From Flavobacteriaceae bacterium PS02336 (GTDB lineage Bacteria; Bacteroidota; Bacteroidia; Flavobacteriales; Flavobacteriaceae): a DNA stretch of 64,000 nt. The notes under the pieces are model-generated. The model saw nothing but the letters and a program-made list of their open reading frames with translations. It was not told the origin of the DNA and did no database searches. Within the stretch, counting starts at the first letter, position 1. Every line of letters starts with the position of its first letter. A program made the translations under genes and the position numbers. Below, piece after piece: positions 1 through 6,589 of this stretch. Location of the stretch: positions 124,001 through 188,000 of the forward strand of contig JASCOF010000001.1 in assembly GCA_029960065.1 (NCBI GenBank), given 5' to 3'.

Positions 1-78
1 AAACTTGCTTTTCTTCCTTTTTATTACAAGAAATTTGAAGTAAAATTAGAAATAGAACAGTTAATTTTAACTTCATGA
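1..78 (+). CDS. 3' end of a gene entering from the left edge (partial)
   Basis: The frame beginning at base 1 is open for 25 codons and stops with TGA at 76-78. The encoded tail is rich in Lys, Glu, Leu and Ile and ends in ILTS, a composition usual for real coding sequence in this genome. It would converge on the next gene and overlap its stop codon by a few bases, as other convergent pairs in this window do. Too little is present to name a family, and a chance open stretch cannot be excluded. Confidence 0.35.
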   Translation, partial: KLAFLPFYYKKFEVKLEIEQLILTS

Positions 79-435
79 TTTCCTAATTTTCACCTGATAC
101 ACAATCTCCCAAAAAATTATTGAAAAAACAGCATTAGCAAATATCGCAGTCTTAACCTGATAGGGATCGTAATCGATAAGCAGATGTAAATTAGTAAATT
201 GCAAAGCTAAGAACAACGACAAAGCAGCAATTCCGACAGCGAAAACAATATTTAAAACAGGTTTCCATTTTAAAGCTAAAAAAGCATAGATAAGATTAAA
301 AATAGCAAAACCACACCCTAAAGTAACATACGGATCTGTCTTTAATTTTTGCCCTACAGAAAGGAAAAATGAAGTCGCTGTAAGGTATAAAAAGAACAAG
401 ATCGAGTAAAGTAAGATTCGTATTTGTGGTTTCAT
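73..435 (-). CDS. Small integral membrane protein, function unknown
   Basis: The 120-residue product is almost wholly hydrophobic, with four likely membrane segments at about residues 7-27, 37-55, 58-80 and 95-113, joined by short polar loops. The first residues MKPQIR and the tail KIRKS are positively charged, which suggests that both termini face the cytoplasm. No catalytic motif is visible and I do not recognise the family. The ATG at 435 is the first start in the frame. The gene stands alone, with a repeat-rich gap of about 390 bp upstream. Confidence 0.7.
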   Translation of the reverse strand: MKPQIRILLYSILFFLYLTATSFFLSVGQKLKTDPYVTLGCGFAIFNLIYAFLALKWKPVLNIVFAVGIAALSLFLALQFTNLHLLIDYDPYQVKTAIFANAVFSIIFWEIVYQVKIRKS

Positions 436-529
436 TTGGATATTTTTTATGATGAAATTTTTTTTACACGAAGATAATACTAAATGTTGAATGTTTTTTA
501 ATGATGATTCGACAGTCTTTCTGGATAAA

Positions 530-815
530 CTAAGGCTTTCGCCCTTTCAGGGCTTTAGTTGTATCAGTTTTATGCATAATGCGTTGCATTATGTTTTTTC
601 TTTGGCTCTTTCAGAGCTGTAGGAGTTACTATTTTTAGGCATAAGGTGCTGCATTATTTTTTTGCTTTGGCTTTTCAGAACTTATTTAGAATGTTTTATA
701 TTTATGCACTTATTTAGTAATCTTTTTAGATGGACTGAAAGTCCAAAAGCTAAAACGAAGTGCATGGCACTGCGAATTCAAAACTCAATTAAGATTACCC
801 TGAAAGGGTAAAATC
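530..815. repeat. Cluster of short REP-like palindromes (gene-free gap 436-825)
   Basis: This gap holds no convincing gene. It contains several short imperfect palindromes typical of flavobacterial intergenic repeats: GCCCTTTCAGGGC near 550, GGCTCTTTCAGAGCT near 605, ATAATGCGTTGCATTAT near 577, a relative GGTGCTGCATTAT near 645, GGACTGAAAGTCC near 732, and ACCCTGAAAGGGT near 798. The recurring CTTTCAG/CTGAAAG core suggests degenerate copies of one element in both orientations. Function is unknown; such repeats may affect transcript ends. Confidence 0.55.
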
Positions 816-825
816 AAATTAATTG

Positions 826-1275
826 TTATTCTAAAATTGTCTCCACTTTAGTTTCAGATTTTTCCTTTAATGGACTATCTGCTTTCAAACTCCAAATCAC
901 TAAAAATTTACCTTTAGCAATATATTCCTCCGGATGCTCATCTGTTGGTTCGCCTGCTTTTCCCCAAAGCAAACCTTGCAGGAATCGGTCGCCTTTAAAA
1001 ACGTGATCAAATTCAAAATACATAATAGAGCCTTTGTCTCCTTTGTTTTTAAAACTCTGTATGGCTTTACTTTTTACCGTTCCAACAATATTGCTGTAGG
1101 TTTCAATGTCAGTATAAAAGTTGCAAGCCTGGGGAGTTACACAAATCTGACCATCGATGGGTGTGTAACCTTTTGGGATTTCTTTTGGTTTTAGTTTTAA
1201 ATCGGCGACAGTTTGGCTGAATAAATTGTTTGTGAATAGTAGGAATAGTGTTGATAAAAGAATTGTAGGTTTCAT
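826..1275 (-). CDS. Secreted small protein, function unknown
   Basis: The 149-residue product starts with a typical signal peptide (residues 1-20, charged MKPT, hydrophobic core, likely cleavage after FSQ), so it is expected in the periplasm or outside the cell. The mature part has a pair of cysteines at about residues 45 and 51 that could form a disulfide, and a beta-rich middle containing a KGDRFLQGLLWGK stretch. No enzyme motif is seen and I cannot assign a family. It lies about 55 bp downstream of the RDD-family gene on the same strand, so the two may be co-transcribed. Confidence 0.7.
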   Translation of the reverse strand: MKPTILLSTLFLLFTNNLFSQTVADLKLKPKEIPKGYTPIDGQICVTPQACNFYTDIETYSNIVGTVKSKAIQSFKNKGDKGSIMYFEFDHVFKGDRFLQGLLWGKAGEPTDEHPEEYIAKGKFLVIWSLKADSPLKEKSETKVETILE

Positions 1276-1331
1276 AAGTTTTGGGATTGGGATTATAAAG
1301 CTATAATAGAAGTTTTATTTGTATCTGTTTA

Positions 1332-1802
1332 TTAGGTAAATCGTTTGTAAAATTGTTCGCTGTCTTTTGTGTCAATTACAATTGTTTTTGCCAGTAAATC
1401 TCCAAGTCTTTGATTATATTGAGTGTTTTTTATCAGTATAATTCCCAACAATCCAAAGAACCATAAATCAAGAATATCAAACATATGTCTTTTAAAAGAT
1501 TGCCACAAAGTTAGATTTGTTGTTTTGTTGTCTTTTATAGATAAAACTTGTAAATCAAACATCAGATTGCCAAGAGTTCCGCCAAATTTGACTTCAAAAC
1601 CAATTAGATAACTAAACCATATCAGTGCATTTACCAATGCTGGAAAACCATTTAATTGATATCCATTTTCAATTTTTTCACCAAAATAAATAAATAAAAC
1701 AATTGTAACTCCAATCAATAAAGTATAATCAATTAATCCTGCGAATATTCTCTTTCTAAGATTTGGTTTTGTGGCTATTTGTTCTGGGGTCATTTTGGTC
1801 AT
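1332..1802 (-). CDS. RDD family membrane protein
   Basis: The 156-residue protein matches RDD domain proteins: an N-terminal RKRIFAGLIDYTLL segment carrying the conserved Arg and Asp in the first membrane helix, a second helix around residues 55-72, the FGGTLGNLMFDLQV segment (residues 73-86) typical of the family, and a C-terminal hydrophobic helix followed by QRLGDLLAKTIVI. RDD proteins are small polytopic membrane proteins; some are linked to ion transport, but most have no known role. Start choice is open between MTKM (1802) and the Met three codons later. A terminator-like hairpin of the preceding gene lies just upstream. Confidence 0.85.
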   Translation of the reverse strand: MTKMTPEQIATKPNLRKRIFAGLIDYTLLIGVTIVLFIYFGEKIENGYQLNGFPALVNALIWFSYLIGFEVKFGGTLGNLMFDLQVLSIKDNKTTNLTLWQSFKRHMFDILDLWFFGLLGIILIKNTQYNQRLGDLLAKTIVIDTKDSEQFYKRFT

Positions 1803-1821
1803 TTTGGTCTTTTTAGTTTAC

Positions 1822-1860
1822 AAAAAAAGCACAAAATAAAATGTTATTTGTGCTTTTTTA
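1822..1860 (-). terminator. Rho-independent terminator of the XRE-family gene
   Basis: A 13-bp perfect stem (1823-1835 with 1847-1859, core GCACAAA/TTTGTGC) is flanked by T-runs on either side. On the minus strand it lies just after the stop of the XRE regulator at 1882. Confidence 0.7.
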
Positions 1861-1881
1861 GAATTTTATTTTTTGAGAAAA

Positions 1882-2277
1882 TTATTTCCCTTTCAGTAAT
1901 TTTTCTAAATACTCCACTTTGTCTTTTTCAGCCTGAACCAAACGTTCGTAAAGTTCTACAACTTTATCAAGTGGATTGAATGTGCAAGAATTATTAATTC
2001 CTTGTGCACCACTAATTGAGCTATTATCGTAAAAATTATTAAAAAAATTAAAAACTGCTTCTTCTGAAAAATTTTCAATCGCATCTACAGTAACGCCAAG
2101 TGCTTTTGCAATTTTTGCAAGTTTTTCTTGATCAACAGTTTCGCTGTTCTCAATACCAGAAATAGCCTGCTGATTTGTACCAATTGCAATTGCAAGCGCT
2201 TCTTGCTTCATACCTTTAAGCTCTCTGATTCGGCTTATGTTTCTGCCGATATGTTTTGGTTTTGCTGTTGTGCTCAT
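1882..2277 (-). CDS. XRE-type helix-turn-helix transcriptional regulator
   Basis: The 131-residue protein has an N-terminal HTH_XRE domain (about residues 10-70): ISRIRELKGMKQEALA forms the first helices, GTNQQAISGIENS the turn and recognition helix, and DQEKLAKIAKALGV the last helices. The C-terminal half ends in a Leu/Glu/Lys-rich helix (LYERLVQAEKDKVEYLEKLL) that could be a dimerising coiled coil. A -7 promoter element (TACCTTTG on the minus strand, 2283-2290) lies only about 6 bp before the ATG, so the mRNA is probably leaderless or nearly so. Targets are unknown; autoregulation is usual in this family. Confidence 0.85.
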   Translation of the reverse strand: MSTTAKPKHIGRNISRIRELKGMKQEALAIAIGTNQQAISGIENSETVDQEKLAKIAKALGVTVDAIENFSEEAVFNFFNNFYDNSSISGAQGINNSCTFNPLDKVVELYERLVQAEKDKVEYLEKLLKGK

Positions 2278-2282
2278 AATTT

Positions 2283-2290
2283 CAAAGGTA
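2283..2290 (-). promoter_or_regulatory. -7 promoter element (TAnnTTTG) of the XRE gene
   Basis: TACCTTTG on the minus strand fits the Bacteroidota sigma-A -7 consensus. Its distance to the start codon at 2277 predicts a transcript starting at or next to the ATG. No clear TTG -33 element is seen. Confidence 0.45.
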
Positions 2291-2388
2291 TTTAATTTTT
2301 TTGATTTTTTTTAAAGAATAAATATATGATTTTTCTGAGGTAATTTATTATTGTAAATTTTAGTTTCAATTTCCAATTTTACCCAATC

Positions 2389-2436
2389 TTGTCATTTCGA
2401 CGAAAGGAGAAATCTTCGTAAGAAACTCCATAAAGT
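2389..2436 (+). repeat. 48-bp intergenic repeat, copy A
   Basis: This copy begins with TTGTCATTTCGACGAAAGG and includes GGAGAAATCTTCGTAAGAAA. It is a close match to copy B at 2461-2508 and to the inverted copy C at 2899-2946. The three frame the GIY-YIG nuclease gene. Confidence 0.75.
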
Positions 2437-2460
2437 ATGTCAATTTAAAATTCCCCACAG

Positions 2461-2508
2461 TTTGTCATTTCGACGTAAGGAGAAATCTTCGCAAGTAACT
2501 CTACAAAG
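2461..2508 (+). repeat. 48-bp intergenic repeat, copy B
   Basis: This is a direct repeat of copy A with a handful of substitutions (TTTGTCATTTCGACGTAAGG start). It lies 10 bp after the stop codon end of the GIY-YIG gene. The same wording is widespread in flavobacterial genomes as intergenic repeats. Confidence 0.75.
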
Positions 2509-2518
2509 ATTAGAAACG

Positions 2519-2833
2519 TTATTCAAATAAATAATTCAAAAAATCTAAATCAGGATTAAGAGTTTTTATCAATTCAATTTTCTTTTCTCTGCGCCAGTCT
2601 TTTATTTCTTTTTCACGAGCAATTGCTTCCTGAATCCAAGTGAATTTTTCATAATATAGCAAGAATGTGGCATTGTACTTTGATGTAAAGGTTTTGTTTC
2701 CAGTTTCGTTGTTTTCTTTGTGCTGACTTAAACGGATTTTTAAATTGTTTGTAACTCCTGTATAGAAAACGGTTTTGTGTTTATTGGTTAGTATGTATAT
2801 GTAATAGGTATGATAGCCTTCTTGATGTAGCAT
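2519..2833 (-). CDS. GIY-YIG nuclease family protein (UPF0213/YhbQ-like)
   Basis: The 104-residue protein is a single GIY-YIG domain. The two signature strands are YYIYILTNK (residues 10-18) and FYTGVTNNL (residues 23-31), followed by a helix with the conserved Arg (IRLSQHK) and a C-terminal helix REKEIKDWRREKKIELI carrying the catalytic-type Glu. Length and layout match the short stand-alone UPF0213/YhbQ-like group, whose role is unclear (possibly repair or nicking), rather than homing endonucleases. It is flanked by inverted copies of a 48-bp repeat (2389-2508 and 2899-2946), which raises the possibility of a mobile or repeat-linked unit. Confidence 0.88.
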   Translation of the reverse strand: MLHQEGYHTYYIYILTNKHKTVFYTGVTNNLKIRLSQHKENNETGNKTFTSKYNATFLLYYEKFTWIQEAIAREKEIKDWRREKKIELIKTLNPDLDFLNYLFE

Positions 2834-2898
2834 TTTTTTTGGTCTAAAGATAAAATTATTTTAAGATTTTTCTTTCTTTTTTTTAGGAATTTGATATG

Positions 2899-2946
2899 CT
2901 TTGTGGAGTTTCTTACGAAGATTTCTCCTCACGTCGAAATGACAAA
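2899..2946 (-). repeat. 48-bp intergenic repeat, inverted copy C
   Basis: The reverse complement of this stretch matches copies A and B (2389-2436 and 2461-2508), so the GIY-YIG gene is bracketed by inverted repeats. Just downstream, at about 2967-2992, is a second short motif, CTTCGACTTCGCTCAGCCTG, related to a stretch at about 6524-6545. Confidence 0.75.
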
Positions 2947-3049
2947 CTTGGTGGTTACTTTACGTGGGCTTCGACTTCGCTCAGCCTGACAAACGGTTTC
3001 AGCAAAATCTAAGAAGTCTAAAGTCTAAGAAATCTAAAATATCTAAAAT

Positions 3050-3081
3050 AAAAAATCCCGCCTCAATTAAGAAACGGGATT
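3050..3081 (-). terminator. Rho-independent terminator of lysA
   Basis: AATCCCG (3054-3060) pairs with CGGGATT (3075-3081). On the minus strand the stem is followed by a T-run. It lies 27 bp beyond the lysA stop codon. Confidence 0.75.
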
Positions 3082-3108
3082 AAAGTGATATTCTCTTTTT
3101 TTTTATTT

Positions 3109-4332
3109 TTAAACCGTAGCAGCAACTTCTTCTGGCAACGGAATTTGATTTTTAAGTAAATCTTCAAATGTTTCGGCTTGACGAATTAATATTCCTTGAC
3201 CGTTCATCCAAAGAACTTCGGCTGGTTTGTATCTTGAATTGTAGTTTGAAGACATTGAGAAACAATATGCTCCTGCATTTCTGAAAGATAAAATATCTCC
3301 TTCAGTAATTTCTTGAATTCTACGGTTGTTTGCAAAAGTATCCGTTTCGCAAATGTATCCTACAACGGAGTAAAAACGCTCTTTTCCTTTTGGGTTTGAG
3401 ATGTTTTCAATATGATGTGAAGATCCGTACAACATTGGACGAATTAAATGGTTGAAACCACTGTCAACTCCAGCAAAAACTGTAGATGTTGTTTGTTTTA
3501 CTACGTTTACTTTTACTAAGAAATGACCTGCTTCGCTCACCAAGAATTTTCCTGGTTCGAAAATCAGCGTTAAATCTCTTCCGTATTCTGTACAGAAAGC
3601 GTTGAATCTTTTAGATAATTTTTTACCTAATTCTTCGATGTCTGTTTCGATATCATCTTTTTTGTAAGGAACTTTGAAGCCGCTTCCAAAATCTAAGAAT
3701 TGTAAATCTTTGAAATGTTTTGCAGTATCAAACAAGATTTCAGCAGCATACAAGAATACTTCGATATCTAAAATATCAGATCCTGTGTGCATGTGAATTC
3801 CGACAATGCTCATTTTTGTATTTTCAACAATTCTTAAGATATGTGGAATCTGGTGAACAGAAATTCCGAATTTACTATCGATATGTCCAACAGAAATATT
3901 AGCATTTCCGCCCGCCATTACGTGTGGATTGATACGAATACATACTGGAATATGTGGATGTTTTGTTCCGAATTGCTCTAATATAGATAAATTGTCGATA
4001 TTGATTTGTACACCCATTGCGGCAACTTCTTCGATTTCTTCTAGAGAAACGCCGTTTGGTGTGAAGAAAATTCTTTCGGGTTCATAGCCAGCGTGAAGTC
4101 CTAACTGAACTTCCTGAATTGATACAGTATCTAAACCAGACCCCATGTTCTTTAATAACTGAAGAATCGCAACGTTTGACAATGCCTTCATGGCGTAATT
4201 AACTCTTAAGTTTTCTACCTTAGAGAAAGCTTTAGTTAATCTGTTGTACTGAGATTGGATTTTTTCGGCATCGTAAACATACAATGGACTTCCAAATTGG
4301 TCTGCTAACTGCAGTAAATCTTTTGCTTGCAT
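3109..4332 (-). CDS. lysA: Diaminopimelate decarboxylase
   Basis: This is a PLP enzyme that decarboxylates meso-diaminopimelate to L-lysine, the last step of lysine synthesis in the cytoplasm. From the start used here the product is 407 residues, normal for the family. NYAMKALSN places the PLP-binding Lys at residue 49; HIDSKFG, HTGSDI, the glycine-rich FGSGF and EPGKFLV follow in family order; CETDTF near residue 320 is the substrate-binding Cys motif of the second domain. The frame is open upstream to 4401, but a good promoter (TTTG, 19 bp, TAACTTTG at 4350-4380) lies inside that extension, so the ATG at 4332 is the likely start. A terminator follows at 3050-3081. It appears monocistronic. 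Confidence 0.96.
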   Translation of the reverse strand: MQAKDLLQLADQFGSPLYVYDAEKIQSQYNRLTKAFSKVENLRVNYAMKALSNVAILQLLKNMGSGLDTVSIQEVQLGLHAGYEPERIFFTPNGVSLEEIEEVAAMGVQINIDNLSILEQFGTKHPHIPVCIRINPHVMAGGNANISVGHIDSKFGISVHQIPHILRIVENTKMSIVGIHMHTGSDILDIEVFLYAAEILFDTAKHFKDLQFLDFGSGFKVPYKKDDIETDIEELGKKLSKRFNAFCTEYGRDLTLIFEPGKFLVSEAGHFLVKVNVVKQTTSTVFAGVDSGFNHLIRPMLYGSSHHIENISNPKGKERFYSVVGYICETDTFANNRRIQEITEGDILSFRNAGAYCFSMSSNYNSRYKPAEVLWMNGQGILIRQAETFEDLLKNQIPLPEEVAATV

Positions 4333-4349
4333 TTTTAAATCATTTTGGG

Positions 4350-4380
4350 CAAAGTTATTACTCTTTTGTGTATCAGCAAA
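4350..4380 (-). promoter_or_regulatory. lysA promoter
   Basis: On the minus strand TTTG (4377-4380) and TAACTTTG (4350-4357) are separated by 19 bp counted from TTG, matching the Bacteroidota -33/-7 consensus. It sits 18 bp upstream of the lysA ATG and rules out the longer reading frame. Confidence 0.7.
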
Positions 4381-4470
4381 TAAATTGTAGAAAAATAACA
4401 AATTGTAACAAATTGTTTGTTTTTAAACAAAAAGTTGCTGTTTTTGAAATTTTGTAACCTTTTTTGAAGG

Positions 4471-4992
4471 GCTAAGGTTCTAAGATGCTAAGATACTAAG
4501 TTTTTTAGTCACGAATTCACGAATTAACTTATTCTTAAATGCTGTTGAAATTATTTTTTTGCCACAGATTAAAATGATTTGCACAGATTATTTTTGTTTG
4601 CCACGACCCAAGCGCTAGCGAACTGGCGAAGCAATTACATGAATTTTCACAAATTTTAAAATATAGCCCGTGGTTTCAACCACGGGAAACGTTACGGATT
4701 GGGCGTAGTCATATATTGTGTCCCGTGGTTGAAACCACGGGCTATGTTTGAAATAGAAATCGCCCCCAAAAAAAGAAATTCGTGAAAATTTGTGTAATTG
4801 CTTCGCCAGTTCGCTAGCGCTTGGGTCGTGGCAAACAAAAAAATCCATTTAATCCATATAATCTGTGGCTAAAAAAACAAAACCCCTGAATGTAAATTCA
4901 AGGGTTTGTTAGTAGTTATGTTGTTTATCGGAATAAAGATTAAATAAAATGCAAGGAAAAAACTTAGAACCTTAGCATCTCAGAACCTTAGA
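4471..4992. repeat. Large nested-palindrome element
   Basis: No gene is credible in the 670 bp between gltD and lysA; it is filled by concentric inverted repeats. From outside in: a CTAAGGTTCTAAG-type arm (4472-4500 with 4963-4991), GCCACAGATT/AATCTGTGGC-type arms (4561-4570 with 4860-4869), a perfect 44-nt pair (4596-4639 with 4793-4836), imperfect CACGAATT-type pairs, and a perfect 25-nt pair (4663-4687 with 4721-4745), each half of which is itself a palindrome (CCCGTGGTTTCAACCACGGG). A 77-codon open frame across the middle (4615-4848) is a by-product of the symmetry. It resembles REP/BIME-like assemblies. Function is unknown. Confidence 0.8.
4869..4907 (-). terminator. Rho-independent terminator downstream of gltD
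   Basis: An 11-bp stem with one mismatch (4880-4890 with 4897-4907) has a 6-nt loop and, on the minus strand, is followed by TTTTGTTTTTTT. It lies about 100 bp past the gltD stop and is the likely end of the gltBD transcript. Confidence 0.65.
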
Positions 4993-5002
4993 ACCTTAAA
5001 AA

Positions 5003-6457
5003 TTATAAGCTCGGTAAATCTCCTTTTCCTTTAGTAGGCAAGTTTGTAGATCCCATAAGGAATAAATCTACCTCTCTTGCTGCTTCGCGACCTTCTGAAA
5101 TAGCCCACACGATTAATGATTGTCCTCTTCTCATATCACCTGCAGTGAAGATGTGAGGAACGTTTGTTTGATAATTATGCGCTTTATAGTTGCTTCTAAA
5201 ATCAGTTTCGATTCCTAATTGCTCGCTTAACGTTTTTTCTGGACCAGTAAATCCTAAAGCTAATAAAGCTAAATCGCAAGGCCAGATTTTTTCTGAACCT
5301 TCTTTTTCGATTAATTCTGGACGTTGACCTGGAGTCATTTTCCAAGCTACTTCAACCGTTTTTAATCCCGTTAATTCACCTTTATCGTTAGAAATGAATT
5401 CTTTAGTATTGATTAACCAGTTTCTGTCGCAACCTTCTTCGTGAGAAGAAGATGTTTTTAACTGCAACGGCCAGAAAGGCCAAGGAGTTGACTCACTTCT
5501 TCCAACTGGAGGTTTTGGTAAAATCTCAAAGTTAGTTACTGATTTTGCTCCGTGTCTGTTAGAAGTTCCAATACAGTCAGAACCAGTATCTCCACCACCA
5601 ATAACGATTACATCTTTACCAGTTGCTTTAACCTGATCTGGAATTGATTCTCCAAATAAAACTTTAGTTTGCTGTGTTAAGAAATCCATTGCCTGAACAA
5701 CGCCTTTGCTTTCGATTCCTTTAGTTGGCAAGCTTCTTCTTTCTGTTGCTCCTCCGCATAAAACGATAGAATCGAATTGGTTTAATTCTTCAACACTGAA
5801 GTTAACACCAACGTTTACATTAGTTTTAAAAGTGATTCCTTCTGCTTCTAGAATAGCTACACGACGATCGATGATTCCTTTTTCTAATTTGAAATTCGGA
5901 ATTCCGTAACGTAATAAACCTCCAATAGCGTTATCTCTTTCAAAAACAGTAACCGTATGACCAGCTCTGTTTAATTGTTGAGCTGCTGCAAGACCTGCAG
6001 GTCCTGAACCAATAACCGCAACTGTTTTTCCAGTTCTTGTTTTTGGTGCTTGTGGTTTAATCCATCCTTCAGCGAAACCTCTTTCTACAATGCTTTTTTC
6101 GATGTTTTCGATAGAAACTGGATCTTTGATGATTCCTAATACACATGATTTCTCACATGGAGCAGGGCATAAACGTCCTGTAAATTCAGGGAAGTTATTA
6201 GTAGATTGTAAAATCTCTAATGCACTCTGCCATTCTTCCTGATGTACCATGTCGTTGAAGTCAGGAATTAAATTTCCTAACGGACAACCACTGTGGCAAA
6301 AAGGAATTCCACAGTCCATACATCTTGATCCTTGTTCTTTTAATTTATCTTTTGGTACCGGAATAGTAAATTCGTTGTAGTTAGAAACACGTTCTGCTAC
6401 TGCTAAATTACTTTCGTCGGCTCTGTTATATTCTTTAAATCCGCCTATTTTACCCAT
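5003..6457 (-). CDS. gltD: Glutamate synthase (NADPH) small subunit
   Basis: This is the beta subunit of NADPH-glutamate synthase (GOGAT). It takes electrons from NADPH through FAD and passes them through Fe-S clusters to the large subunit. The 484-residue length is typical. The N-terminal cysteines C46, C49, C54 and C58 (CMDCGIPFCHSGCP) and the later CPAPCEKSC cluster ligate 4Fe-4S centres. VIGSGPAGLAAA near residue 149 is the FAD-binding Rossmann motif and VIGGGDTGSDC near 287 the NADPH-binding one; FTAGDMRRGQSL near the C terminus is the usual flavin contact. It follows gltB by 132 bp on the same strand, forming the gltBD unit for ammonium assimilation. Confidence 0.96.
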   Translation of the reverse strand: MGKIGGFKEYNRADESNLAVAERVSNYNEFTIPVPKDKLKEQGSRCMDCGIPFCHSGCPLGNLIPDFNDMVHQEEWQSALEILQSTNNFPEFTGRLCPAPCEKSCVLGIIKDPVSIENIEKSIVERGFAEGWIKPQAPKTRTGKTVAVIGSGPAGLAAAQQLNRAGHTVTVFERDNAIGGLLRYGIPNFKLEKGIIDRRVAILEAEGITFKTNVNVGVNFSVEELNQFDSIVLCGGATERRSLPTKGIESKGVVQAMDFLTQQTKVLFGESIPDQVKATGKDVIVIGGGDTGSDCIGTSNRHGAKSVTNFEILPKPPVGRSESTPWPFWPLQLKTSSSHEEGCDRNWLINTKEFISNDKGELTGLKTVEVAWKMTPGQRPELIEKEGSEKIWPCDLALLALGFTGPEKTLSEQLGIETDFRSNYKAHNYQTNVPHIFTAGDMRRGQSLIVWAISEGREAAREVDLFLMGSTNLPTKGKGDLPSL

Positions 6458-6589
6458 GACATTTTAATTAAATATAAATGTTTAAAAATTCCAATTCTTA
6501 AATTCCAAATTCCAATTTCATCCTTCGACTTCGCTCAGGAAGACAAAGTGAATTCAATCTAAAATCTAAAATCTGAATTCTAAAATCAT

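Noticed and set aside
4333..4401. N-terminal extension of lysA
   Set aside because: A consensus promoter with 19-bp spacing lies within it.
4615..4848. 77-codon open frame on the minus strand
   Set aside because: It lies wholly inside the large palindrome; its openness follows from the repeat symmetry and the product matches nothing.
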